Shown here in pieces: positions 1 through 7,098 of a DNA stretch of 55,454 bases. The notes below the pieces were generated by a model. That model had not been told where the DNA came from and made no database searches. It saw only the letters and a list, made by a program, of their open reading frames with translations. The first letter of the stretch is position 1; each line of letters starts with the position of its first letter. A program made the position numbers and the translations under genes. This DNA is from DATEJJ01 sp039649115 (GTDB lineage: Bacteria; Actinomycetota; Actinomycetes; Mycobacteriales; Micromonosporaceae): assembly GCA_039649115.1 (NCBI GenBank), contig JBBWZQ010000192.1:1-55454 (forward strand), given 5' to 3'.

Positions 1-445
1 CCTTGTCCTCCCGCCACAGCCGGCGGAACAGCTCGTACCCCTCCTTGTTGCGGTCCCACTGGTCGGCCTCGGTGACGTGGAACAGCTGCGCCTGCGCCGC
101 GCCGTTGCCCTTGCCGATCATCAGTTCCAGCCGCCCGCCGCTGAGGTGGTCCAGGGTGGCGTAGTCCTCGAAGGCGCGCACCGGGTCGAGCAGGCTCAGC
201 GTGGTGACCGCGGTGAACAGCCGGATCTGTGAGGTGTGCGCGGCGATGTTGCTGAGCACCACCGGTGGGGAGGAGGAGATGAACGGCCGCTCGTGCCGCT
301 CACCCACCCCGTACCCGTCGAAGCCCAACTCCTCGCTCAGCACCGCGTTGGCCACGACCTCCCGCAGCCGCGCGGTGGTCGAGGTGCGCTCCCCGGTCAC
401 CGGGTTTCGGACGTGGGTGATGAGCGTGATGAGGAGGAACTTCAT
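1..445 (-). CDS. Luciferase-like (LLM class) flavin-dependent monooxygenase, 3' end outside window
   Basis: The first 148 codons are present; the rest runs off the left edge. The protein opens MKFLLITLITHVRNP and continues with the TIM-barrel pattern of FMN-dependent bacterial-luciferase-like oxidoreductases: a GFDGYGVGERH segment near residue 45, then TAVTTLSLLDPVRAFEDYA and a GRLELMIGKGNG phosphate-binding-like loop. Family members oxidise small organic substrates with FMNH2 and O2, and many desulfonate organosulfur compounds. The neighbours (sulfite-oxidase-like enzyme, sulfotransferase, TauD-like dioxygenase) make a sulfur-scavenging role likely, but the substrate cannot be read from the sequence. 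The ATG overlaps the stop of a 30-codon relic ORF (ATGA), so translation is probably coupled to it. Confidence 0.8.
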   Translation of the reverse strand, partial: MKFLLITLITHVRNPVTGERTSTTARLREVVANAVLSEELGFDGYGVGERHERPFISSSPPVVLSNIAAHTSQIRLFTAVTTLSLLDPVRAFEDYATLDHLSGGRLELMIGKGNGAAQAQLFHVTEADQWDRNKEGYELFRRLWREDK

Positions 446-534
446 CCGGCCGCCGCCTGCACCGTGGTGCGTTGCCGGGGTGTCGTCTCGGATCCGTCGT
501 TGGTGCCTCCGATGCCCAGAAACTCGACCGGCAT
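442..534 (-). pseudogene. 30-codon relic of an SsuD-like monooxygenase start
   Basis: A 30-residue ORF beginning MPVEFLGIGGTNDGSETTPR sits behind a good Shine-Dalgarno (GGGAGG, 8 nt before the ATG at 534). Its stop codon overlaps the start of the downstream luciferase-like gene as ATGA. The first 20 residues match, from memory of the family, the N-terminus of SsuD-type LLM monooxygenases (MPVEF-G...DGSE..PR). After residue 20 the homology is lost and the frame closes within ten codons. The simplest reading is that an internal deletion removed almost all of a tandem monooxygenase gene and left its translation start, which now feeds the next gene. A functional leader peptide is the alternative. 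Confidence 0.5.
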
Positions 535-549
535 TCCTGTCGCCTCCCG

Positions 550-575
550 CCGGATAGCCCATCCGGATAGCCCAT
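550..575. repeat. 13-bp tandem duplication before the monooxygenase genes
   Basis: CCGGATAGCCCAT occurs twice in direct succession (550-562 and 563-575). It lies in the leader between the promoter-type motif at 591-600 and the first ribosome binding site. It looks like a recent slippage duplication. Confidence 0.8.
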
Positions 576-584
576 TAAGCAGAC

Positions 585-600
585 TATTGTAGTAGGGATT
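585..600 (-). promoter_or_regulatory. Promoter region with AATCCCTACT motif (monooxygenase operon)
   Basis: On the minus strand 600-591 reads AATCCCTACT, followed by ACAATAGTC. The same ten bases form one arm and its flank in the large palindrome before the TauD-like gene (4874-4902), and CCTACT recurs before the sulfite-oxidase-like gene. This suggests a common sulfur-status regulator. Only a half-site is present here. Confidence 0.4.
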
Positions 601-670
601 CCGGTGGTGGGAGAACGGTTGCTCGACGTGATGCACATCGTGCTGCGACGACCTCGACTGATCTTGTTCC

Positions 671-754
671 TGGCTCACCCTGGCGCTGTCCGGGCTGGAG
701 GATGTCGTCTCCGTGTCCTATGTGGATGGCAAGCGGGACGGGCGCGGCGGGTGA
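671..754 (+). pseudogene. Fragment of a glutathionyl-hydroquinone-reductase/GST-like gene
   Basis: Read on the plus strand, 27 codons give WLTLALSGLEDVVSVSYVDG followed by KRDGRGG and a stop. This resembles the segment just after the active-site Cys-Pro motif of Xi-class glutathione transferases (YqjG/EcfG type). There is an in-frame stop immediately upstream at 659-661, and no start codon or remaining domain. It is best read as debris of a lost gene. The identification rests on a short match from memory. Confidence 0.4.
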
Positions 755-879
755 GCCCGCCGGCGGTGGCGGCAAGTTGCGTAACTGGCTGCCACCGGCC
801 GCATCCACCCGCTCGTCGACGCCCGCCGCACCACCGGCAAGGTCGGACCGCGCCCAGGCAGGTGAGCCCGGCCCGGAGC

Positions 880-2157
880 TCATGGCGTGACGGTGACCGG
901 ATGGGCGACGATGGCTCCGAACAGGTATCCCAGCGAGTTGTAGGGCGCCTGTACCGGCTGCGTCGCGCCGGTGGCGTCGGTGGCGCGGGCGCGCAGGGTT
1001 TGCGGGCCCGCGGTGGCCGGCAGCCAGTCGAACTCCCAGCGCTGCCATGCGTGCGGCAGGCCCGGCTCGTGCAGCCGGGCGGGTCGCCAGCTGGTGCCGC
1101 CGTCGGTGCTCACCTCCACCTGCCGGATCGCGCCGTTGCCGGACCAGGAGCGACCACGCAGGCGGTTGCGCTGGCCGAGGGTGAACGTGGCGTTCCAGTC
1201 GAGTTCGAAGGCGTTCTTGGTCACCTGCCGGGTGATCAGTGTCCCGTCGGTGGGGTAGTCGGGGCCGAAGAGCCGGTAGAACTGGGTGTTCCACGGTGAG
1301 ACCAACGGGCTGGCGGAGACCTCGATGCCGCCCACCCACTTGATGGACGAGATCCCGATCCAGGAGGGCACCAGCACCCGGACCGGGAAGCCGTGGTCGG
1401 GGGGCAGCGGTTGCCCGTTCATCTCGTACGCCAGCAGCACGTCGTGCAGGGCCTTGGTCACAGGCAGCGGGCGGCGTACCGGACCGAGGTTCACGCCGCC
1501 GGTGACGAAGTCGGCGTCCAGCCCGATCGGCATCACGTCCACGGCCTGTCTGGTCAGGCCGGCCCGCTCCAGTACGGTGGACAGTCGTACACCACGCCAG
1601 CGGGCCACGCCAACCGCGCCCAGGCCCCAGGCGGTGCCGGTGACCGACTGGTTCTGCTGGCTGGTGAAGAAGCTGCGGCCGTTGCCGGCGCACTCCACGA
1701 ACGCGGTCACCGACTCAGCCGGCAACGCGCGCAGTTGCGGATAGCTGAACTCGACCGCACTGTCCACAGTGGGGGCTCCGCGCAGCCCGGTGCCGTACAG
1801 GCGCAGCCGCCAGGAGTCCACGTCCACCAGTGGCGTGCTCGTGTGGTCGCGGACGAAGAACCGGTCGATGGGTACCAGGTATCCCTGGCCGGCCATCGCC
1901 TGCCACCGCATTTCGGCGTTGGAGCCGTAGACCGTGAACAGTTCCGGCGGCAGCGGCTTGACGATCGGCGTGGGCGCCGTGGCGGCGTGGGCCGGTGCCT
2001 TCGTCAGCGCCGACACGCCCGCGACGGCGGACAGACCAGCGGCCAGCCTGGCCAGGTCCCGCCGGGTGAAGCGCGCATCCCTCGCCACACCGGCCCGCCA
2101 CTGAGCCAGCCTGGTCGTGTCATAGTCGAACTCACCCACCGAGACGTGGCCATCCAC
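880..2157 (-). CDS. Tat-exported sulfite-oxidase-family molybdopterin oxidoreductase
   Basis: The 425-aa protein starts at a GTG with a strong AGGAGGA ribosome binding site; longer in-frame starts lack one. A twin-arginine signal is visible (TRRDLARLAAG, residues 31-41, then a hydrophobic run to APAHA), so the cofactor-loaded enzyme should leave the cytoplasm. The molybdopterin domain follows, with the Mo-ligating cysteine in VECAGNGRSF (Cys156). The C-terminal third is the Ig-like dimerisation domain of the sulfite oxidase family. No heme b5 domain is present, as in bacterial SorA/YedY-like proteins. It may oxidise sulfite released by neighbouring desulfonating enzymes, or reduce sulfoxides. 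The family is certain, the reaction is not. Confidence 0.86.
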   Translation of the reverse strand: MDGHVSVGEFDYDTTRLAQWRAGVARDARFTRRDLARLAAGLSAVAGVSALTKAPAHAATAPTPIVKPLPPELFTVYGSNAEMRWQAMAGQGYLVPIDRFFVRDHTSTPLVDVDSWRLRLYGTGLRGAPTVDSAVEFSYPQLRALPAESVTAFVECAGNGRSFFTSQQNQSVTGTAWGLGAVGVARWRGVRLSTVLERAGLTRQAVDVMPIGLDADFVTGGVNLGPVRRPLPVTKALHDVLLAYEMNGQPLPPDHGFPVRVLVPSWIGISSIKWVGGIEVSASPLVSPWNTQFYRLFGPDYPTDGTLITRQVTKNAFELDWNATFTLGQRNRLRGRSWSGNGAIRQVEVSTDGGTSWRPARLHEPGLPHAWQRWEFDWLPATAGPQTLRARATDATGATQPVQAPYNSLGYLFGAIVAHPVTVTP

Positions 2158-2230
2158 TGCAGATCCTCCTGGGCGCCCGTCGCTTCCCGCCTTCCCAGTG
2201 GACCACTGCGCGGCGCCAGTCGTCAATACC

Positions 2231-2250
2231 GACCGATTAAGTAGGTGTTT
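2231..2250 (-). promoter_or_regulatory. Candidate regulatory site before the sulfite-oxidase-like gene
   Basis: The minus strand reads AAACACCTACTTAATCGGTC about 75-95 nt upstream of the GTG start, followed by TATTGAC. CCTACTT is shared with the palindrome before the TauD-like gene and with the monooxygenase promoter. There is no clear second arm here. Confidence 0.35.
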
Positions 2251-2317
2251 GAGTGAGGGAGGACGTTGCCCGGTCGGGTCGCTGGCACTGCGCCAGGGAA
2301 GCCGGTCGCAGATGACC

Positions 2318-2437
2318 TCAGCCAGCGAGGTCCCGTTCGTGGCCGATGGCCGCGATGGGTCCCATGTAGTCGACAACGTCGGCGCCACCGGCGAAGCGGA
2401 GGACAGCGCTGTGATCAGGCGGGCGGTGGGTCGTCAT
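2318..2437 (-). pseudogene. 39-codon relic, possibly the N-terminus of a FemAB/BioF2-type acetyltransferase
   Basis: The ORF contains VLRFAGGADVVDYMGPIAAI and closes after 39 codons. The pattern (LRF-GG-D..DY-GP) recalls the start of BioF2/FemAB-like GNAT proteins of actinomycetes. No ribosome binding site is evident and the rest of the domain is absent. The assignment is tentative; the segment may be meaningless. Confidence 0.28.
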
Positions 2438-2528
2438 TGACACCGACCGTTCGTGGCCGGTCGCGACGCGGCGCCATCCGTACGGCCGGCTTGCACTCGG
2501 ACGCAGCCCACCTGGCGACAGGTATTGC

Positions 2529-3464
2529 TCAGTCGGGAGCCAGCGTGTTGTGTCCGGCGGACAACCAGTCGGCGTACGAGTTGCCGGTCACCCGTTCCAG
2601 CAGTGCGATGTCGTCGATGAAGCACGGCAGGATCGCGGCCCGCTGGTCGCGGGTCAGCTTGGGCCGGCGCCCGGGATGGCGGTGCAGCAGCGCGAGGAGC
2701 GGCTCGCGCAGCACCCGGCGAGCCGGGGCGGGGAAGTGCTGTCCGATCCGTCCACCGAACCGCAGCACCGTCCGCAGCGCGTCGTTGAGCGGGGTCTTCG
2801 CCGGGTAGGGCCACACGTTCTCGGCGGGTACCTCGTGGACGACTCCGGTGGCCACGCCGAGAAAGCGGCACACCCGGTCGAGGGTGTCCGCCGGCCGGAC
2901 ACGCAGGTCCCGGTAGCGCAGCACGAGGACCTGCTCGCGGGGGAACAGGCCGTAGAGGCGTTCCAGCTGGCCGCCGTAGCGGCCCAGTTGGATGTAGTGC
3001 CAGAAGTCGGCCCACCCGGCGGCCCGCCGGCGGGGTTCGGCCCGGCAGGCAGCAAGGAAGTCCGACTCCGGCTCCAGGCCGGCCGCCCACAGGTGGGCCC
3101 AGTTGGAGTGCGCCCGGTCGACCGGATCGCGCACCATCACGATCAGGCGGGCCTGCGGGACGAGCGCGTGGATGCGCCGCTGCGCCGCCGGGTCGTACAG
3201 GTAGAACGGTGTGGCCTCGCCACGCAGGGTACCGGGTGGCGCCGGGTCGAACAGGGCCTCGTACTCCTGCCGTCGCCAGACGTGTTCGTGGTAGGTCTGC
3301 ACGTCGCCGGGGCCGCCGTGGCGCGGTGGCGGGCCGTCGGAGAGGAAGAACTTGGGTTCCTTGACCGGGGGCAGGAACAGTTCGGGGTGGCGTACCAACG
3401 CCATCTTCAACGCGGTCGTGCCGGCTTTGGGTACCCCCGCGACGAAGAATTCGGGTAACGGCAC
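2529..3464 (-). CDS. PAPS-dependent sulfotransferase
   Basis: This 311-aa protein shows both PAPS-binding signatures: the 5'-phosphosulfate loop GVPKAGTTAL at residues 10-19 and the 3'-phosphate motif RDPVDRAHSNW at 112-122. It therefore transfers sulfate from PAPS to a hydroxyl or amine acceptor in the cytoplasm. The length is normal for bacterial Sulfotransfer_1/3 enzymes. The GTG start has GGGAGG four bases upstream. It sits among sulfur-scavenging genes and its upstream region carries a related motif. Sulfation products could be storage or secreted metabolites cleaved later by the TauD/AtsK-like enzyme next door, but the acceptor is unknown. Confidence 0.87.
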   Translation of the reverse strand: MPLPEFFVAGVPKAGTTALKMALVRHPELFLPPVKEPKFFLSDGPPPRHGGPGDVQTYHEHVWRRQEYEALFDPAPPGTLRGEATPFYLYDPAAQRRIHALVPQARLIVMVRDPVDRAHSNWAHLWAAGLEPESDFLAACRAEPRRRAAGWADFWHYIQLGRYGGQLERLYGLFPREQVLVLRYRDLRVRPADTLDRVCRFLGVATGVVHEVPAENVWPYPAKTPLNDALRTVLRFGGRIGQHFPAPARRVLREPLLALLHRHPGRRPKLTRDQRAAILPCFIDDIALLERVTGNSYADWLSAGHNTLAPD

Positions 3465-3505
3465 GGTACCTCCCGAGCCCCCGCGTCAGCGATGCGATCC
3501 GGACC

Positions 3506-3525
3506 ACATAGTCTACTAACTCGAC
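3506..3525 (-). promoter_or_regulatory. Candidate regulatory site before the sulfotransferase
   Basis: The plus strand reads ACATAGTCTACTAACTCGAC here. ATAGTCT-CT is also found, on the other strand, at 578-588 before the monooxygenase genes, and CTACT is common to all four sulfur-gene promoters. The half-sites are imperfect. Confidence 0.3.
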
Positions 3526-3660
3526 CGGCCAGGTGGGCAAGACTGTCTTCGGCGGGCGGCCGCGGACGCAGGAGAGAGGCGGCCGTGACGTCGGTGTGCC
3601 AGCCGGAGTAGTAGCGGGCGCGGTGGTGGCCAGGTCGGTCGTGGTGATACCTCACTCCGG

Positions 3661-4578
3661 TCAGGATGCGGTGGGTGTGTAGTGGCCGGCGGCGTCGCCT
3701 TCCAGGATCTGGCTGGGGGTGCCGTCGGTGCCGACGGGCACGTCGCCGGCCACGGTGACCCGGAACAGCTGCCGGGGCTGGTCGTCGTAGTCGTCGGGCG
3801 CGTAGTGCTGGGTGATGCGGTTGTCGAAGACGACCAGGTCGCCGGCGCTCCACCGCACGCGCAGCACGTTCTCCGGTCGGGCGACGTACGCCTGCAGCAG
3901 GCGCAGGATGTCGCGCGACTCGGTTGTGGACAGCCCCACGACGCGTTGGGCGAAGCCGCCGATGAACAGGCCACGTTCGCCGGTCTCCGGGTGCACCCGG
4001 ACCACCGGGTGGGCGGTCTGGTACTTCAGCGACACGAACACCTTGTGGTACTCGGTGTGCCTGGCGGTGGTGAACTGCGGCTGTACATAGTCGTAGTCGT
4101 TGGTGTGCACCGCGCGCAGCGTATCGGCGAAGGCGCGCAGCGGCTCGGGCAGGTCCTGGTACGCGGCCGCCGTGTTGGCGATCAGCGTGTTGCCGCCGTA
4201 GGGCGGGACCACGACGGCGCGCAGCGTCGAGATCTTCGGTGGGCTCTGCACGAACGTGACGTCGGTGTGCCACCGGTTGGCGCGCACACCTTCCTCACCG
4301 TCCACGGGAAGTACGTTGGGCTGTCCCTCGACCGACGGCACCGTGGGGTGGGCCGTGGTCAGCGGCCCGAACCGCGCGGCGAAGCGCAACTGCCGCTCGT
4401 CGTCGAGATGCTGGCCGCGGAACACGAGTGCCTTGAACCGCAGCAGCGCAATGTTGATCTGAGCGAACACGGCGTCGTCGAGTTCGCCGGTGAGGTCCAC
4501 GCCGTGCACTTCGGCGCCGATGCGTCCGCCGATGCGGCGCAGGTCGAGGGCGAGTGCGGATTGGGTGGTGGTGGACAT
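3661..4578 (-). CDS. TauD/TfdA-family Fe(II)/2-oxoglutarate dioxygenase, AtsK (alkylsulfatase)-like
   Basis: The 305-aa protein starts at an ATG with TGGAGGAAGC upstream. The iron triad is intact: WHTDVTF gives His104 and Asp106, and RITQHYA gives His258. FRVTV (Arg273) is the 2-oxoglutarate anchor. These enzymes hydroxylate the carbon next to a sulfonate or sulfate ester, releasing sulfite or sulfate. The stretch around residues 80-170 resembles AtsK-type alkylsulfatases more than taurine dioxygenase, though this is from memory. A Cys-Cys leader peptide and a strong inverted repeat lie upstream, consistent with induction when sulfur is short. Confidence 0.88.
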   Translation of the reverse strand: MSTTTQSALALDLRRIGGRIGAEVHGVDLTGELDDAVFAQINIALLRFKALVFRGQHLDDERQLRFAARFGPLTTAHPTVPSVEGQPNVLPVDGEEGVRANRWHTDVTFVQSPPKISTLRAVVVPPYGGNTLIANTAAAYQDLPEPLRAFADTLRAVHTNDYDYVQPQFTTARHTEYHKVFVSLKYQTAHPVVRVHPETGERGLFIGGFAQRVVGLSTTESRDILRLLQAYVARPENVLRVRWSAGDLVVFDNRITQHYAPDDYDDQPRQLFRVTVAGDVPVGTDGTPSQILEGDAAGHYTPTAS

Positions 4579-4715
4579 GCTTCCTCCAGAGACGTGGATG
4601 CGGGGAGGGACGTGCGGCACTGGTCCGGCTACCCGGGTGGCAGGCCGGGCTCACCGGCGACGGCGCCCACCAGATGGAGGTGGGACGCGGCGCGGGGCGA
4701 AGGAGAGGGCGAGAA

Positions 4716-4784
4716 TCAGCGAGAGTGTGCTGCGCAACAGGCCGCGCTGGTGACGCGGGCCAGGTCGACGTGCAGGCGGGCCAC
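4716..4784 (-). CDS. 22-aa cysteine leader peptide upstream of the TauD-like gene
   Basis: Starting from a GTG at 4784 the frame encodes MARLHVDLARVTSAACC and five more residues. The HVDL-R--S--C pattern is that of the short leader peptides found before sulfur-assimilation genes of actinomycetes, where translation of the terminal cysteine codons is thought to sense cysteine supply and gate the downstream gene. It lies 137 nt before the dioxygenase ATG, downstream of the operator/promoter at 4874-4902. No clear Shine-Dalgarno precedes the GTG, so the exact start is uncertain. Confidence 0.6.
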   Translation of the reverse strand: MARLHVDLARVTSAACCAAHSR

Positions 4785-4873
4785 AGCATGGAAGTCCGCT
4801 CTGCGCCTCCCGCCACGCCCCGGACATCCGTGGCGGCGGGAAACTGTCGGCTTCATGGCTCTATGGAAGCCCA

Positions 4874-4902
4874 CAAATCCCTATGTGTCAAGTAGGGATT
4901 TG
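4874..4902. promoter_or_regulatory. Perfect 10-bp-arm operator palindrome spanning a TTGACA -35 box
   Basis: CAAATCCCTA (4874-4883) and TAGGGATTTG (4893-4902) are exact inverted repeats separated by 9 bases. On the minus strand the spacer contains TTGACA (4891-4886), a consensus -35 hexamer pointing at the leader peptide and the TauD-like gene. A repressor bound here would cover the -35 box. The CCTACT...AGGGAT shape is reminiscent of Rrf2/CymR-type sulfur regulators, which is an inference. The divergent XRE gene reads away in the same direction and ends at 4975, so the site belongs to the dioxygenase. Confidence 0.65.
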
Positions 4903-4974
4903 CCGAGGTGCGCGGCGACGACTTCGGGCAACCGAATGACCTCCGTGACCGGACAGCCAGCAAGGGTCGGGGTG

Positions 4975-5847
4975 TTACCGATCCGGGTAGTCGGCCAGCA
5001 GCCGGTCCAGGATCGCCGGCGTCCGCTCCGGCGGCTCGGCCTCGATGACCAGGCGCCCCGCCGCTGCGGTGTACTTGTCCACGTCGTCCCGCCTGTCCAG
5101 GTAGAGCGCGCTGGTGAGGTGTTCGATGTAGATGACGTCGGTCAGCTCCGCCTCGCCGAAGCGCAGGATGGTGAACGCGCCGCCCGCGGCGGCGTGTCCG
5201 CCGGCGTGGAACGGCAGGATCTGCAACCAGACCGCGGGGTGGGTGCAGGCCTGGCGCAGCGCCTCGATCTGGCGACGCATCGCGCCCGGACCGCCGATCG
5301 GGCGGCTTAACACCGCCTCGTCGATCACCGCCCACAGCCGGGGCGCGTCGGGTCGGTCGAGCAGTTGTTTGCGGACCATCCGCAGGCGGACCCGGCGGTC
5401 CACCTGGGTCGGGTCCTCGTCGCCGTACCCGAGCTGGATGACTGCGCGGGCGTACTCCTCGGTCTGCAGCAGGCCGGGAACGAACTGCACTTCGTAGCAG
5501 CGGATCAGCGTCGCCGCGGCCTCCAGGTCCAGGTAGTTCTGGAACCAGGTGGCGAGCAGGTCTCCGTACGGGTGCCACCAGCCGGGCGAGTTGGCCTCCT
5601 GGGTCAGTGCGGTGAGCACCTCGCGTTCGGCCTCGCTGACGTCGTACAGGGCGAGCAGGTCCGCGATGTCGCGCGGCTTGACGCCGACCCGACCCAGCTC
5701 CATCCGGCTGATCTTCGACTCGGAGGCGCGGATCGCGTACCCGGCGGCCCCCCGGCTGATGCCCTTGTCCTCCCGCAGACGGCGCAGCCGGGAGCCCAGC
5801 TGCATCCGCCGTACGGTCGGACCGCCGGCCTGGTCAGCCGCGGTCAC
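4975..5847 (-). CDS. XRE-family regulator with DUF5753-type ligand domain
   Basis: This 290-aa protein has an N-terminal helix-turn-helix (LGSRLRRLREDKGISRGAAG to SESKISRMELG, residues 17-55). A long C-terminal domain of the DUF5753 type follows (YEVQFVPGLLQTEEYARAVI around 125, LPFHAGGHAAAGGAFTIL around 205). Such proteins abound in actinomycetes, usually beside a small DUF397 partner; none is seen here. Its GTG start shares one base with the stop of the upstream methyltransferase gene (TAGTG), so the two are cotranscribed and probably translationally coupled. The target genes are unknown. Confidence 0.88.
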   Translation of the reverse strand: MTAADQAGGPTVRRMQLGSRLRRLREDKGISRGAAGYAIRASESKISRMELGRVGVKPRDIADLLALYDVSEAEREVLTALTQEANSPGWWHPYGDLLATWFQNYLDLEAAATLIRCYEVQFVPGLLQTEEYARAVIQLGYGDEDPTQVDRRVRLRMVRKQLLDRPDAPRLWAVIDEAVLSRPIGGPGAMRRQIEALRQACTHPAVWLQILPFHAGGHAAAGGAFTILRFGEAELTDVIYIEHLTSALYLDRRDDVDKYTAAAGRLVIEAEPPERTPAILDRLLADYPDR

Positions 5848-6629
5848 TACGGTTTACGCCCTACGCCGCCGTACACCTCGCGCTCCTCGGGCACACCCGC
5901 CTCGGGCCGCCATCGCGGCACGGACACCACGCCGGGCTCCACCAGCTGCAGGCCTTCGAACAACCGCGTGATCTGGTCCGGGCTGCGCAGGTGGTACGCG
6001 GGGTTGGCGGACTGGTTCCAGATCCGCGCCGCCTCGACCACCCCGTCGCTGGTGTTGGTGCCGTCGTTGTGGACCAGATAGCTGCCGGACGGTAGCCGGT
6101 CCAGCAGCCGCCGGACGATCGACCGCGCCTCGTCGTAGTCGCCTATGTGCCCGAGGATGCCCATCAGCATCAGGGCGACGGGTCTGGTGAAGTCCAGCGT
6201 CCGGGCCGCCTCCCGCAGGATCTTGTCGGGATCGCGCAGATCCGCGTCGATGTAGGCGGTCGCCCCGTCAGGTGCGCTGGTGAGCAGCGCGCGGGCATGC
6301 GCCAGGACCAGCGGGTCGAAGTCGACGTAGACGACGCGGGACTGCGGGGCCACCCGCTGCGCGACCTCGTGCGTGTTGTTCGCGGTGGGCAGCCCGGTGC
6401 CGACGTCGAGGAACTGCCTGATCCCGGCCCCGCCGGCCAGATAGGTCACGGCGCGCGCCAGGAACGCCCGGGACACCCGAGCGTTCTCCACGATCTGCGG
6501 AAACGCCTCTTGGACCTGGTCGCCGACCTCGCGGTCGACGGCGAAGTTGTCCTTGCCGCCGAGCCAGTAGTTCCAGATCCGGGCGGTCTGCGGCACCGCC
6601 GTGTTGAGTTTGGGGGGAATCTCGGTCAC
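5847..6629 (-). CDS. SAM-dependent methyltransferase, PF04672 (DUF574) family
   Basis: The 260-aa sequence carries the family hallmarks RIWNYWLGGKDNFAVDRE near residue 17, the SAM-binding FLDVGTGLPTANNTHE near 73, and VYVDFDPLVLAHARALL near 100. The family is very common in actinomycetes and is typically next to an XRE regulator, as here; the substrate is not established. Translation begins at GTG with no good Shine-Dalgarno, and a CATAGCAT -10-like box lies only a few bases upstream, so the mRNA may be leaderless. Confidence 0.88.
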   Translation of the reverse strand: MTEIPPKLNTAVPQTARIWNYWLGGKDNFAVDREVGDQVQEAFPQIVENARVSRAFLARAVTYLAGGAGIRQFLDVGTGLPTANNTHEVAQRVAPQSRVVYVDFDPLVLAHARALLTSAPDGATAYIDADLRDPDKILREAARTLDFTRPVALMLMGILGHIGDYDEARSIVRRLLDRLPSGSYLVHNDGTNTSDGVVEAARIWNQSANPAYHLRSPDQITRLFEGLQLVEPGVVSVPRWRPEAGVPEEREVYGGVGRKP

Positions 6630-6963
6630 GCCAGCATGCTATGCGAACCGGGCGGCAACGGCAGGACCGCATTGACACCGTCAGGTCCACCTGCCCGACC
6701 GCGGCGCGCCGCCATGGACAGCCAGAGCGGCGGGGAACCCATGCCGTGCGCGCCGCGGTGGTTGAGCGTTGGGCGGGGCGACAGGGTTCTGGCGGCGATC
6801 CGGCACGGTGGCGTCGGCGGCCCTCCTTGTTCACCCTTCCAACCGGGACGGCGGCGACCGATCCACAACACCGGACAACTAATGCATTGTCTGCACCAGA
6901 CGAAAGGGCGAACGCGATCAGGGCCATCGGGTTCTTGGCTGGCTGGTCGGTGCCATCGCGCCG

Positions 6964-7098
6964 ATGAGCACCGCCGGTGCCCGCGCCTGCTGCGACACCT
7001 ACTGGCAATGTTGCGGACTCAACGGCTGCAAGAGGTCAAGCCACACCAGCTGCGACTGCAAGACGACCAGGTGCCGGCCCTGCCCCATCCTGTGCTGA
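6964..7098 (+). CDS. 44-aa cysteine-rich mini-protein (10 Cys)
   Basis: The ORF encodes STAGARACCDTYWQCCGLNG followed by a second half whose cysteines fall at 22, 30, 32, 37, 40 and 44. In total 10 of 44 residues are Cys, with paired CC at 9-10 and 16-17. About nine tenths of its codons end in G or C, as in real genes here, while the opposite strand does not keep that bias. Its ATG overlaps, as ATGA, the stop of a frame coming from the left. In-frame codons further upstream would add a hydrophobic RVLGWLVGAIAPM stretch ending AGARA, signal-peptide-like, but lack a standard start codon. No Shine-Dalgarno is seen. The Cys/YW spacing faintly recalls the methylamine dehydrogenase light chain or a knottin; neither is claimed. 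Confidence 0.45.
   Translation: MSTAGARACCDTYWQCCGLNGCKRSSHTSCDCKTTRCRPCPILC

Noticed and set aside
584..1693. Long minus-strand open frame through the sulfite-oxidase-like gene
   Set aside because: It is an Arg/Pro/Ala-rich shadow frame; the overlapping frame carries the Mo-binding motifs and the correct codon bias.
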